Below are positions 54,512-64,000 of a stretch of 64,000 nucleotides of DNA, one piece after another. The notes beneath the pieces were generated by a model. That model was not told the DNA's origin. It saw nothing but the letters and a program-made list of their open reading frames with translations, and searched no databases. Within the stretch, counting starts at the first letter, position 1, and each line of letters opens with the position of its first letter. Origin of the DNA: Acidobacteriota bacterium (GTDB lineage Bacteria > Acidobacteriota > UBA4820); NCBI GenBank assembly GCA_029559035.1, contig JAKQCT010000088.1:79059-143058 (forward strand), given 5' to 3'. The position numbers were made by a program, and so were the translations under genes.

Positions 54512-55267
54512 ATGAGAGCACCTGTGGTCCTTATGTTCGCGGCAACGATAGCTTTCGCACTCGCGTCATCAGCGCAGGATCCCGGGGAGGACCTCTGGAA
54601 GAAGGCGGTCGGGTTCGCGGCGGCTTCAAAAGAGGCGAAGATTGTTCCGGGGACCCTCACCATGGCAACGATAGTCAAGAAGAAGGACGGTTCGGTGGAG
54701 AGCGATTCGACAGTAAAGTTCCGAACGGTGGATAAAGGCGATGAGCTCGACATGGAGCTCATCTCTGCGTTCGAGAACGGCAAGGATGTGACGGCGGAAG
54801 CCAGGAAGAAGAACGAAGACGAAAAGAAGCAGGAAGCTTCAAAAAAGAAAGGAGAAGGGGAGGGATCGGTCAGCCTGTCGATCGGGGACAATCCCTTCGA
54901 GCCGTCCGTCCAGAAGAGCGTCAAGATGGTTTACAAATCCGATGTGACGCTCGATGGGAAGGCCGCGTCGATCTTCACTTTCACCGAGAAAAGCGCCGAC
55001 GGTAAATCGACCATGAAGGGAAGGGCCTGGCTGGACGCCTCCACCGGGATGCCCCTCAAGGTCGAATCTACCACCGACCCTCTTCCCGACCATGTCGAGA
55101 AGATGACGACAACCACTCTTTACGCGACGACCGAAAACGGGCTGTGGGTGCCTTCATCATGCGTCATCGCGGGCGAGGCCCAATTCCTCTGGATGCATTT
55201 TTTTTCCGAGACAAAGGTGCAGTTCTCCGATTTCAGGATAAGCAAGGCCAAAGACGCGGGGAAGTAA
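54512..55267 (+). CDS. Secreted protein of unknown function (LolA-like layout)
   Basis: 251 residues, with GGAGG before the ATG and a TATAAT at 54490-54495. The signal peptide ends near ASSAQD. The mature part begins with charged strands (GTLTMATIVKKKDGSVE) and has a Lys/Glu-rich stretch (about 90-115), then DGKAASIFTFTEK, KGRAWLDASTGMPLKVES and QFSDFRISKA. The strand order resembles outer-membrane lipoprotein-sorting folds, but no family match is certain. Confidence 0.6.
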   Translation: MRAPVVLMFAATIAFALASSAQDPGEDLWKKAVGFAAASKEAKIVPGTLTMATIVKKKDGSVESDSTVKFRTVDKGDELDMELISAFENGKDVTAEARKKNEDEKKQEASKKKGEGEGSVSLSIGDNPFEPSVQKSVKMVYKSDVTLDGKAASIFTFTEKSADGKSTMKGRAWLDASTGMPLKVESTTDPLPDHVEKMTTTTLYATTENGLWVPSSCVIAGEAQFLWMHFFSETKVQFSDFRISKAKDAGK

Positions 55268-55291
55268 AGAACTCCGCAAGGCTTCGCGAGT

Positions 55292-55334
55292 ATTGAAAAT
55301 TGAAAAGTGAAGATTGAAAACTGAAAAATTGTGG
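55292..55334. repeat. A-rich GAAAATTGAAAA-type repeat
   Basis: Iterations of TTGAAAA, similar to 10396-10430; both follow the 3' end of a gene. Confidence 0.5.
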
Positions 55335-55380
55335 AATCCATTTCCCTATCGAACTTCAGCCTCCCGCCCAAACTTAGCCC

Positions 55381-55481
55381 GAAGGGCGTGAAATGTTGTG
55401 CCAAGAGACGACTTTACGTCGCGGCAGGACACATTCTCTGCCGGGAGGTGTTCAGCAGCGCAGGTAGTGTGCGAGCGTAGC
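55381..55481 (+). repeat. Structured repeat C, copy 2
   Basis: Related over about 95 bases to 4357-4454. Shares AATGTTGTGCCAAG, the ACATTC block and the TGCGAG end. The inner arm GACGA...CGTC differs from copy 1 but pairs. Confidence 0.6.
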
Positions 55482-55545
55482 AATGGCCTGCAGCTCGAAA
55501 CGACAAGGGGGCGGGAGTATAATGGTGATGGAAGCTGGAGGTGTC

Positions 55546-56496
55546 ATGATGAAGAGGAGCGGTATTGCATGCTTGATGCTTTTGGCAATCCTTCTTACAA
55601 GCTGCACGCGGCCGGGGAAACCATGCCCGGCGATGGACAAAATCCAGGTCGCGGACACGGAAAAATTCGCCGCCGATCCTTCGCTCCCGTTCCGCTTTCC
55701 TCTCGAGACCTACGAAAAGGACGACATTGAATCCCACGCGTGGTTCTGCGAATGTGCCTTGGTTGACAGAAAGATAATTAATACAAAGCTGACACGCCGG
55801 ATGTACCACGCTGCCGAGGATTATCACCGCCCGGCGGGAACGCCTGTTTACGCCATCGCCGACGGGGTCGTCAGCTTTTCGGGAAAGGCCGGGGGCTACG
55901 GGTGGCTGGTAATCGTCGACCATCCCCACTACAACATTTATTCTCTTTACGGCCACCTCAGTCCCAGCCGCTGGAAGATAGATCCCGTGCCTGTGAAAAA
56001 GGGACAACTCCTCGCTTACCTAGGAGATCCCTGGGAGAACGGCGGATCGAAGAAAAATCCTCTGGAAACGCATTTGCACCTCGGAATAAGAGCCGGCCAG
56101 AGGGCGGATTATCCGAAGAAAGGGCAGTGGAGGTACATGGCTGGCTGGATAAAATTGTGTCCGTCCAGCATCGGCTGGCTCCAGCCCTCCCTCTTAATTA
56201 ACAACCAGGCTGTCCCTTCGGGAGGCTTTAAAAGCCCTTCGCCCGGTCTTTTCGATATCTGGGGGACGGAAACGGTCATTTCTCTGATATACATCGCCTG
56301 CGGTTTCATCATGCTCGTTTTGGCCTTCAGGAAAAGGATACCCTGGCTCTCTTTCGCGCCGGGGATTTTCGTTGCCGTCGTGTGGGCCGTTCTTTACTGG
56401 AGGGATATCGCGAGGACCTACTATCTCCTTGCCGCTGCGGTTGCGATGCTCTTGGCGGGGATCATGACCTTCAAAAAGATAAAGGAAAAAAGGTAG
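55546..56496 (+). CDS. M23-family metallopeptidase lipoprotein with C-terminal membrane helices
   Basis: 316 residues from ATG 55546, with a GGAGGT site. A lipobox LTSC makes it a lipoprotein. The M23 (LytM) domain carries the zinc motif HxxxD (His88, Asp92) and HLH (His176, His178), so the ligands are complete and a peptidoglycan endopeptidase is likely. Three C-terminal hydrophobic helices follow (VISLIYIACGFIMLVLAF, FAPGIFVAVVWAVLYW, YLLAAAVAMLLAGIMTF), unusual for M23 enzymes. Repeat C lies just upstream. Confidence 0.85.
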   Translation: MMKRSGIACLMLLAILLTSCTRPGKPCPAMDKIQVADTEKFAADPSLPFRFPLETYEKDDIESHAWFCECALVDRKIINTKLTRRMYHAAEDYHRPAGTPVYAIADGVVSFSGKAGGYGWLVIVDHPHYNIYSLYGHLSPSRWKIDPVPVKKGQLLAYLGDPWENGGSKKNPLETHLHLGIRAGQRADYPKKGQWRYMAGWIKLCPSSIGWLQPSLLINNQAVPSGGFKSPSPGLFDIWGTETVISLIYIACGFIMLVLAFRKRIPWLSFAPGIFVAVVWAVLYWRDIARTYYLLAAAVAMLLAGIMTFKKIKEKR

Positions 56497-56938
56497 CTCG
56501 GCCTCCCGGCCTCAATCTTGCCGGACGGGAGTTTATCGGTAATACCCCCCTTTCGGAAGGGATGCTCCTTTGAAGCCTTCACCGGCGGATGTTATCGGAC
56601 GAGCTGCTGTTAGCATTTACAGGTAGCCGCAGGTCTTTAGACTACGTTCAAATTGAAATTTTATATGAAAGCGAAGCTTGTGCGGCGCTGATTACGGAAG
56701 GCTGAAGGGTCAATAGGGAATGGCTATTTGAGGTTCTCAAGCTTTGATTCAAGGGGCGGCAGTTCGTTTTTGATTATGACCTAGATTATGTTGCAATTGA
56801 TTCCGATTTAGTTGCAATCGGTTCCAAAACCCTCACCCCTGAAAGGGAGTGAAAATGCAAGTGGTTGATTTAAAGGGTTTTAAGTGGTCGGGGCTGGATC
56901 TAACGCATCGGCGGTCGCGGCGGGGCCGCTCCTTGAAA

Positions 56939-57290
56939 GGGGACCTTAGGCGGTCCCCCTACAATACCACCCCCCGCCACTTCGGGGGCACAATTGCTCA
57001 GGGGGAAACTCTTCTTTCCCCCTGAAACCCTCTTCATCTAAAGCCAACTGCTTGGCTTTTAGCGAAGTAGCGAGAGACTCCGTCCCGAGCGGTATTCTCA
57101 CGCAAACCAGCCGCCCCGAATTGAGAAAAATGTTGGAATTGGGTTTCTTTATGGTCGGGGCGACTGGATTTGAGCACATCGGCGTCGCGACTACCGTCGC
57201 TCCCGCAAGGGGAACCTTTCGGTTTCCCTTGCGAGATCCCTTCCCAACTTCGAAGATGCACTGACTACGAGGGGAAACTTTTCCCCTCGT
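56939..57290. repeat. Cluster of five strong hairpins
   Basis: Stems: GGGGACC/GGTCCCC; CCCCCG/CGGGGG; CAGGGGGAAA/TTTCCCCCTG; GCAAGGGGAACC/GGTTTCCCTTGC with loop TTTC; ACGAGGGGAAA with its complement around a two-base loop. GGGGAAA or GGGGAACC arms recur in different hairpins. Confidence 0.65.
57135..57173 (-). repeat. Duplicated tRNA-Pro 3' end, upstream copy
   Basis: 39 bases matching 57339-57377 with one mismatch, 204 bases apart, direct orientation. The repeat contains the last 22 or so bases of the tRNA (T-arm, acceptor, CCA) and 17 bases beyond it. Confidence 0.85.
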
Positions 57291-57355
57291 TACCTCCCCT
57301 TGGCCGCTGGTTCAAACCAGTGCCCCGACAATTTTTTTGGAATTAGGTTTCTTTA

Positions 57356-57433
<78 letters not shown>

Positions 57434-57441
57434 CGGAAGGC

Positions 57442-57470
57442 ATTATACACGATTTAAGGTTTTTCGTCGA
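57442..57470 (-). promoter_or_regulatory. Promoter of tRNA-Pro
   Basis: TATAAT at the minus strand (57442-57447), nine bases before the tRNA 5' end, with TCGACG 17 bases upstream as a weak -35 inside the end of the helicase gene. Confidence 0.5.
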
Positions 57471-60309
57471 GCCAATTCAAAACATTGATCCTGACTATCT
57501 CTCCGGTCTTTCTGGGGAGCAGGATGAAGCCTTCGTTGAGCCCTTTGAGGTATAGTTTTTCGGTGAGGGCGACGTCCTTTTTGCAGTATTCTTCGACGAG
57601 GTCGAGGCGGCCTTCCCTGAACCACTTGACGGACTGGAGGCCGTCGGCGCTCTTTCCCTCGTCGAAGTTTGCGGAGGCGAGGTGCTGGAGGGATGTGCGG
57701 AAGCCGTTCCTGCGGTAAAGGACATCCAAAAGATCGAGGCTGTGGACCTTGGAGAAGTCTTTCCTGGTGTAGCCTTCGAGAACTTCGTAATCGAACCTTA
57801 AAGTGTTGAACCCGATGACGAGCTCGGCATTGAAGAGGGTCTTCACGAGGTCGTCCACTTCCTTTTCGGTGAAGGAGAGCCATTCGTCGTTATCAATGTC
57901 CCTGACGACCGCTATGGCAAGGCCCATCTTCCTTATGTTTCCCCAGCCGCCCACTTCTTCGGCGAGCCTTTTCGTTTCGACGTCGAAGACGATCCGCTTT
58001 CTCGGGATGTCCCGCTTTTTTGCATGGATAAGCAGCTTCGGCATGGAGATGCGGGGGAGTCTCGCCTTTGATTCGTTGTCGAGGAGGAAGGATAGGGCGT
58101 GGACGGCGCCCTCCTTGTCGAGAGGCCTGTTGCCGTTTCCGCATTTCGGCGACTGGATGCAGGAGGGGCAGCCTATCTCGCACTCGCACGATGAGACAAG
58201 CTCCCTCGTCTTTTCAAGAAGGGTCGTCATCTCCGCGAAGCCTTTTCGCGCGAGGCCGATCCCGCCGGGATAGCCGTCGTAGAGGAAAATGGCGGGGGTG
58301 CCGAAGTCGGGGTAGAGGAGATATGAGATGCCGCCGAGGTCCCACCTGTCCGCGAGGGCGAGGAGCGGAAAAACAGCGATGAGCGCGTGTTCGACCGCGT
58401 GAAAGCTTCCCATCGGGTGAAATTTCTTTTCCGAAAGTTCGTCCACGAGCAGGGAGGGAAAGATTATCCAGAGCCCCTCGGTCTCGAAAATGGATGGAGG
58501 CGCTTCGACGGGGTATTCGCCGATCGTTTCGCCCGAGAAGAGCTTCTTCTTGACGAAGCCCGTTATCTTTTCGGTCACTTTGACCCTTCCGAAACAGAGC
58601 CTGAAGGAGGGGAACGCCTTCTCTTCGAAGATCTCGATGATCTCGGTCTCTTTTTCAGAACGGACCTCGGTGTAATGGTCCGAAGATACCTTTTTCACGA
58701 AAACCTTTTTCTCTTTCGGCGAGATCGTCACCGATTCGTAGCTCTCCCCCTGGTGCAGGTATATCGCCCCTTCGTGGCATTCACGGTAAACCCTGACGCC
58801 GTCGATCGTCCCGATCACCTTCTTTCTCTCGTCGACGATGGAATAGCTTTCGCCGAGCGAGCGGAGGTTCACCTCCCTGTGGGGGTTGCGGGAGAGGGTG
58901 TACCACTTCGTCCCTTCGGCGTCGAGGACAAGACGCCCTTTCCTGTCCAGCGCGTCTATCGCGGGGCGGTAGCTGTTTTCGATCGTGAACTCCTCGTCGA
59001 CGAGCGGCAGTTCGTGAGCGGCGCAGACGAGATGGCTCTCCGCGATGTTGGAATTGAGAGTGTCGAGGATCGGCTCCTCCACATTCCTCGTAAGAAGCTC
59101 CGAGGGATGGGTGAGATAGTACTGGTCGAGAGCGTCGGGCATGGTGATGAGGAAGATGTCAGCCGGAGCGTCGCCTCTGCCGACCCGTCCCATCCGCTGG
59201 TAGAGGCTTACGAGAGAACCGGGGAAACCGACCAGGATGCACGCGTCCAGGCCCCCGACGTCTATCCCGGCCTCCATCGCCGAGGTGGATACGACGCCGA
59301 GAAGGCTGCCCTCGAAGAAAGCCCTCTCTATCTGTCTCCGTTCTGATGGAAGGAATCCAGCCCGGTAGGAAGAAACGAGTTTCTTGTATTTGCGGTTCCG
59401 CTGGATGAGCCAGTTGTAGACGAGCTCCGTGATGCGCCTGGCCTTGGTGAAGGTGACGGTGCGGGCGTTCTCTTCCAGTAGCGTCTCCATCAGATAACAT
59501 GCGAGGGTGTAGGGGCTTCCCGGAGGGCAGAGGACGAAAAGCCGCCGCTTTGGGCGGGGCGCGCCCGAATCGGATATCTGTTCGCACTCTTCACCGATGA
59601 GCTTCTCGAAGAATCGCCTGCCTTCGCCGATGGTGGCAGAAGTGCCTATCCACCGGGGAAGCTTTCCGTTCTCCGAAGCGACCCTCTTCAGCCTCCAGAA
59701 AAGGTGATGGATGTGCGCGCCGAATATCCCCCTGTAGATGTGCGCCTCGTCGACCACCACAAGCCTCAGATTGGAGAAAAGCTCCCGCCAGTTGTCCCTG
59801 TATGCCAGGAAGGCCAGGTGGAGCATGTCGGGGTTGGTCATTATCGCGGGGGGAGGATCCTGCTGAATCTTCTTCCGCTTGTGGGGGGAAGTGTCTCCGT
59901 CGTATATTTCCGCCCTGAACTCTGGAAAACCGAGTTTCATCATGAGCTCGGTGAATTTCTGGTGCTGGTCCTGAGCGAGAGCCTTGTAGGGGTAGAGAAA
60001 GAGGAACCTGCTCTTATTTTCTTTCAAAAAGCAGTTCAGCGCGTAAATCTGGTAAACGAGGCTTTTTCCGCTGGCTGTCGGGGTGGAGATCAGGACGTTG
60101 TTTCCCTTGTCCAGTTCTTCGAGGGCCTCGGACTGGTGAGAGTAAAGCCCGTCAAATCCGATGGAGGCGAGGCTTTCCTTCAGCCGTTCGTCGAGAAATC
60201 GGGGTAGGGGAGAGCTTCTTCTCGGGACCGGTTCCAGATCGAATGACGCCTTGATCTGCTCCTTCCACTCGGGATGCGCCGCCGGATTGTCGCGGAAACT
60301 GCGTTTCAT
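57454..60309 (-). CDS. DEAH helicase fused to DEDD exonuclease (MrfA-MrfB-like)
   Basis: 951 residues. SF2 helicase: Walker [14 protein letters not shown] in VDEAHIY, then a helicase C domain with [16 protein letters not shown] and RMGRVGR. A DUF1998-like region carries a cysteine cluster [10 protein letters not shown]...KC near 705-720. The last 180 residues form an RNase H-like 3'-5' exonuclease: FDVET with Asp776 and Glu778, [12 protein letters not shown] and [13 protein letters not shown]. In Bacillus subtilis these are two proteins, MrfA (helicase, four-Cys) and MrfB (exonuclease), that act in mitomycin repair. Here they are one chain, so a repair role is likely. Confidence 0.88.
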   Translation of the reverse strand: MKRSFRDNPAAHPEWKEQIKASFDLEPVPRRSSPLPRFLDERLKESLASIGFDGLYSHQSEALEELDKGNNVLISTPTASGKSLVYQIYALNCFLKENKSRFLFLYPYKALAQDQHQKFTELMMKLGFPEFRAEIYDGDTSPHKRKKIQQDPPPAIMTNPDMLHLAFLAYRDNWRELFSNLRLVVVDEAHIYRGIFGAHIHHLFWRLKRVASENGKLPRWIGTSATIGEGRRFFEKLIGEECEQISDSGAPRPKRRLFVLCPPGSPYTLACYLMETLLEENARTVTFTKARRITELVYNWLIQRNRKYKKLVSSYRAGFLPSERRQIERAFFEGSLLGVVSTSAMEAGIDVGGLDACILVGFPGSLVSLYQRMGRVGRGDAPADIFLITMPDALDQYYLTHPSELLTRNVEEPILDTLNSNIAESHLVCAAHELPLVDEEFTIENSYRPAIDALDRKGRLVLDAEGTKWYTLSRNPHREVNLRSLGESYSIVDERKKVIGTIDGVRVYRECHEGAIYLHQGESYESVTISPKEKKVFVKKVSSDHYTEVRSEKETEIIEIFEEKAFPSFRLCFGRVKVTEKITGFVKKKLFSGETIGEYPVEAPPSIFETEGLWIIFPSLLVDELSEKKFHPMGSFHAVEHALIAVFPLLALADRWDLGGISYLLYPDFGTPAIFLYDGYPGGIGLARKGFAEMTTLLEKTRELVSSCECEIGCPSCIQSPKCGNGNRPLDKEGAVHALSFLLDNESKARLPRISMPKLLIHAKKRDIPRKRIVFDVETKRLAEEVGGWGNIRKMGLAIAVVRDIDNDEWLSFTEKEVDDLVKTLFNAELVIGFNTLRFDYEVLEGYTRKDFSKVHSLDLLDVLYRRNGFRTSLQHLASANFDEGKSADGLQSVKWFREGRLDLVEEYCKKDVALTEKLYLKGLNEGFILLPRKTGEIVRINVLNWLDEKP

Positions 60310-60369
60310 GTCGTCCCTTTCAACGCAAAATGATAACAGGAAAGAGGGTTCGTGTCGAACCCGAATAAC

Positions 60370-60398
60370 TTGTCAAATCAAAGGGTTTATTGTATATT
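60370..60398 (+). promoter_or_regulatory. Sigma70 promoter of metK-ahcY
   Basis: TTGTCA (60370-60375), 17-base spacer, TATATT (60393-60398). The leader to ATG 60430 is about 25 bases, too short for a SAM riboswitch. Confidence 0.7.
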
Positions 60399-60429
60399 AC
60401 GCTTTTGTCTTTTCATGAAAGGAAAGAAA

Positions 60430-62853
<2,424 letters not shown>

Positions 62854-62930
62854 TGCCCCTTGGGCAGGCTTGTTAGTCTGAAGGCATAAGGCTGAAGGCT
62901 GAAGTTCGATATGGGAAGAAATATTTTATT

Positions 62931-62960
62931 CGGGGCGGAAGAAACTCCGCCCCGTTTTTT
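62931..62960 (+). terminator. Rho-independent terminator of metK-ahcY
   Basis: CGGGGCGGA and TCCGCCCCG form a 9-bp stem with a 6-base loop, followed by six T. Confidence 0.9.
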
Positions 62961-63013
62961 CGTTATAAAGGAGAATATCAATTTTACATTTGAAACTTGA
63001 AATTTTGGCATAA

Positions 63014-63746
63014 TTACTTTTTTCTGTTGCTATTTTGAAAGAAAAACCGGATCATTTTGTCCTTTAAATCAGCTTTCAGGCCTCTATGCACTCGAACCAA
63101 TCCCTTCAAATGAGAGAACAAACTTTCCAGAGAATTAATGGTGTCGGGGATCTTAAGCTCAGGATACTTCTGGAAAGTAAAGAGAAAAGGCAGATTCAAT
63201 TTGATGCTGTGATAGGCGGAATATAGGTCCCGATGAGCATAGTGCCAGCGGCTCGTTGAAGGATCTGTCGAGTGCTCGCGCAGGTAATGGCTCCATTTCT
63301 TTTCCCACTTGCCCAAAGCCTTCATGAAGGACTTCTCGTCTGTCCTGCATAAGGTCTTCATTATGGCCTGGAGTTCTAATCCAGCCTGGTGGTGATGCTT
63401 TCTCGTAAGATATCGATTTACGATCGCTCTCTGATGGAAGAGGCACATCTGTACTGGAATATCGGCAAAGACCTTTCTTGTTCCGGGTTTGCCGTCTATC
63501 ACTGCAGCATCAAAGTGAAATCCCAAGCCTTCGAGATATTCCCTTGCAACCCTGTACACGCTTGCGTTCTCATGGATTATTTTATTCCAGTAAACAAACC
63601 TGCCTGAATTTTCATCGCGAACAGCAAGATAACCAGACGACCTTCCGAAGAACACACAATCCATCACTGCGACGATTCTTCCGGGAGCTACAGTTTCACT
63701 CGGGATCTCGTAGGCTCGAATCTCTTTGCGTATCCAGTTTAAAGAA
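63014..63746 (-). pseudogene. IS256-like (MULE-type) transposase, 5' part lost to an IS3 insertion
   Basis: The remaining frame encodes about 240 residues of a DDE transposase: AVMDCVFFGRSSGYLAVRD (first Asp), AAVIDGKPGTRKVFADIPVQ (second Asp), CLFHQRAIVNRYLTR and, near the C-terminus, NSLESLFSHLKGLVRVHRG with the Glu. This resembles the variant zinc-binding IS256/IS1249 group. Upstream the frame runs into an IS3-type end at 63747; the first 35 or so predicted residues are encoded by the IS3 element and are not native. AT-richer than the neighbouring metK-ahcY. The 3' end appears intact. Confidence 0.75.
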
Positions 63747-64000
63747 TGACCTCCCCCCCAAAAACTGTACCACTCTGAATGAGAGGATCCTGTAGAATTA
63801 GAAAGGAGGATCGGATCATGAAGAAGACACGGTACACGGAGGACCAAATAATAGGGATCCTTCGGGAAGTGGAAGGCGGCAAGGCAATAGCGGAGGTATG
63901 CCGTGAATACGGGGTATCAGAGGCGACGGTTCACCGGTGGCGGGAGAAGTATCACGGTATGGACAAGGAGCAGCTTCACCGGCTTAAAGAGCTTGAAGCT
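63747..64000 (+). mobile_element. IS3-family element, left part
   Basis: Begins with TGACCTCCCCCCCAAAAACT, typical of IS3-group ends, at the point where the transposase frame on the other strand breaks. It carries the orfA start at 63818 and continues past the window. Confidence 0.7.
63818..64000 (+). CDS. IS3-family transposase OrfA (3' end outside window)
   Basis: ATG 63818 follows an AGGAGG site. The 61 codons seen encode a helix-turn-helix of the transposase_8 type: YTEDQIIGILREVEGGKAIA, VCREYGVSEATVHRWREKY, then the start of a leucine-zipper helix. It corresponds to the N-terminal regulator frame of IS3 elements, normally fused to OrfB by frameshifting. Confidence 0.85.
   Translation, partial: MKKTRYTEDQIIGILREVEGGKAIAEVCREYGVSEATVHRWREKYHGMDKEQLHRLKELEA

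Larger units (their letters stand above)
56497..57355. other. Gene-free region with tRNA-end repeats and a hairpin cluster
   Basis: No convincing gene. The 3' end of tRNA-Pro is duplicated at 57135-57173 and a weaker match starts near 56884 (TGGTCGGGGCTGGATCTAAC). Five strong hairpins lie within 350 bases: 56939-56958, 56970-56988, 56999-57024, 57205-57232 (12 bp) and 57267-57290. A tandem GTTGCAAT...TTCC pair lies near 56790-56825. Confidence 0.6.

Noticed and set aside
56939..57290. CRISPR array
   Set aside because: Hairpins have different sequences and irregular spacing; no regular repeat-spacer pattern or cas gene.
60310..60429. SAM riboswitch before metK
   Set aside because: A good promoter leaves a leader of only about 25 bases and no riboswitch core was found.

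Overview
The window is a chromosomal segment of about 64 kb from a Gram-negative bacterium that I cannot name. The envelope genes imply an outer membrane: an Mla/MCE lipid transporter (MlaE, MlaF and MlaD homologues), a MacAB/Lol-type exporter, a DUF3943 protein, lipoproteins with lipoboxes and a membrane-anchored alpha-2-macroglobulin. The DNA is fairly GC-rich with heavy use of AGG (Arg) and ATA (Ile). Together with the mix of an STK/TPR kinase, CheD, STAS-like proteins, DUF4388 and MCE, this suits an uncultured deltaproteobacterium-like, Acidobacteriota-like or candidate-phylum lineage; that placement is inference.

Layout. 0-4 kb: an accessory left edge. It holds a 5'-truncated Mrr/SF2 helicase ending in five integrase-type repeats, an AT-rich nuclease-like gene and a cupin gene bracketed by short repeats. 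4.5-19.9 kb: a secreted propeller-like protein, a four-gene MacA/ABC/FtsX exporter, a DUF3943 protein, a 2025-residue alpha-2-macroglobulin, then small genes (STAS-like, FMN reductase, a 50-residue basic protein). 20-21.4 kb: a repeat-rich patch with a zinc-ribbon membrane protein and a DsrE protein. 21.4-33.4 kb: a Ser/Thr kinase with TPRs; a minus-strand group of cNMP/FHA, a small protein, CheD and STAS-like; then two large transglutaminase-like paralogues, one with its catalytic triad lost.

33.5-46 kb: mostly plus-strand genes in tight or overlapping order: MgtE-like channel, zinc-ribbon/TPR protein, phosphohexomutase, trypsin-like protease, MlaE-F-D, NAD-sugar epimerase, UDP-glucose dehydrogenase, TrmB, a small protein, rhodanese and a MauE/DoxX protein. 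The sugar genes plausibly make UDP-glucuronate and its 4-epimer for surface glycans. 46-57 kb: DUF4388, a response regulator with PilZ, a GlcD-GlcF-type fused oxidase, CydAB, a diguanylate cyclase, a secreted protein and an M23 lipoprotein. 57-62.9 kb: a repeat- and hairpin-dense region beside tRNA-Pro(CGG), a helicase-exonuclease resembling fused MrfA-MrfB, and metK-ahcY ending in a clear terminator. 63-64 kb: an IS256-like transposase remnant cut by an IS3-family element that runs off the right edge.

The best candidates for something undescribed are the left-edge helicase/nuclease pair, the single-gene cassettes bracketed by short repeats, the duplicated tRNA-Pro end with its hairpin cluster, and the fused MrfAB-like enzyme.
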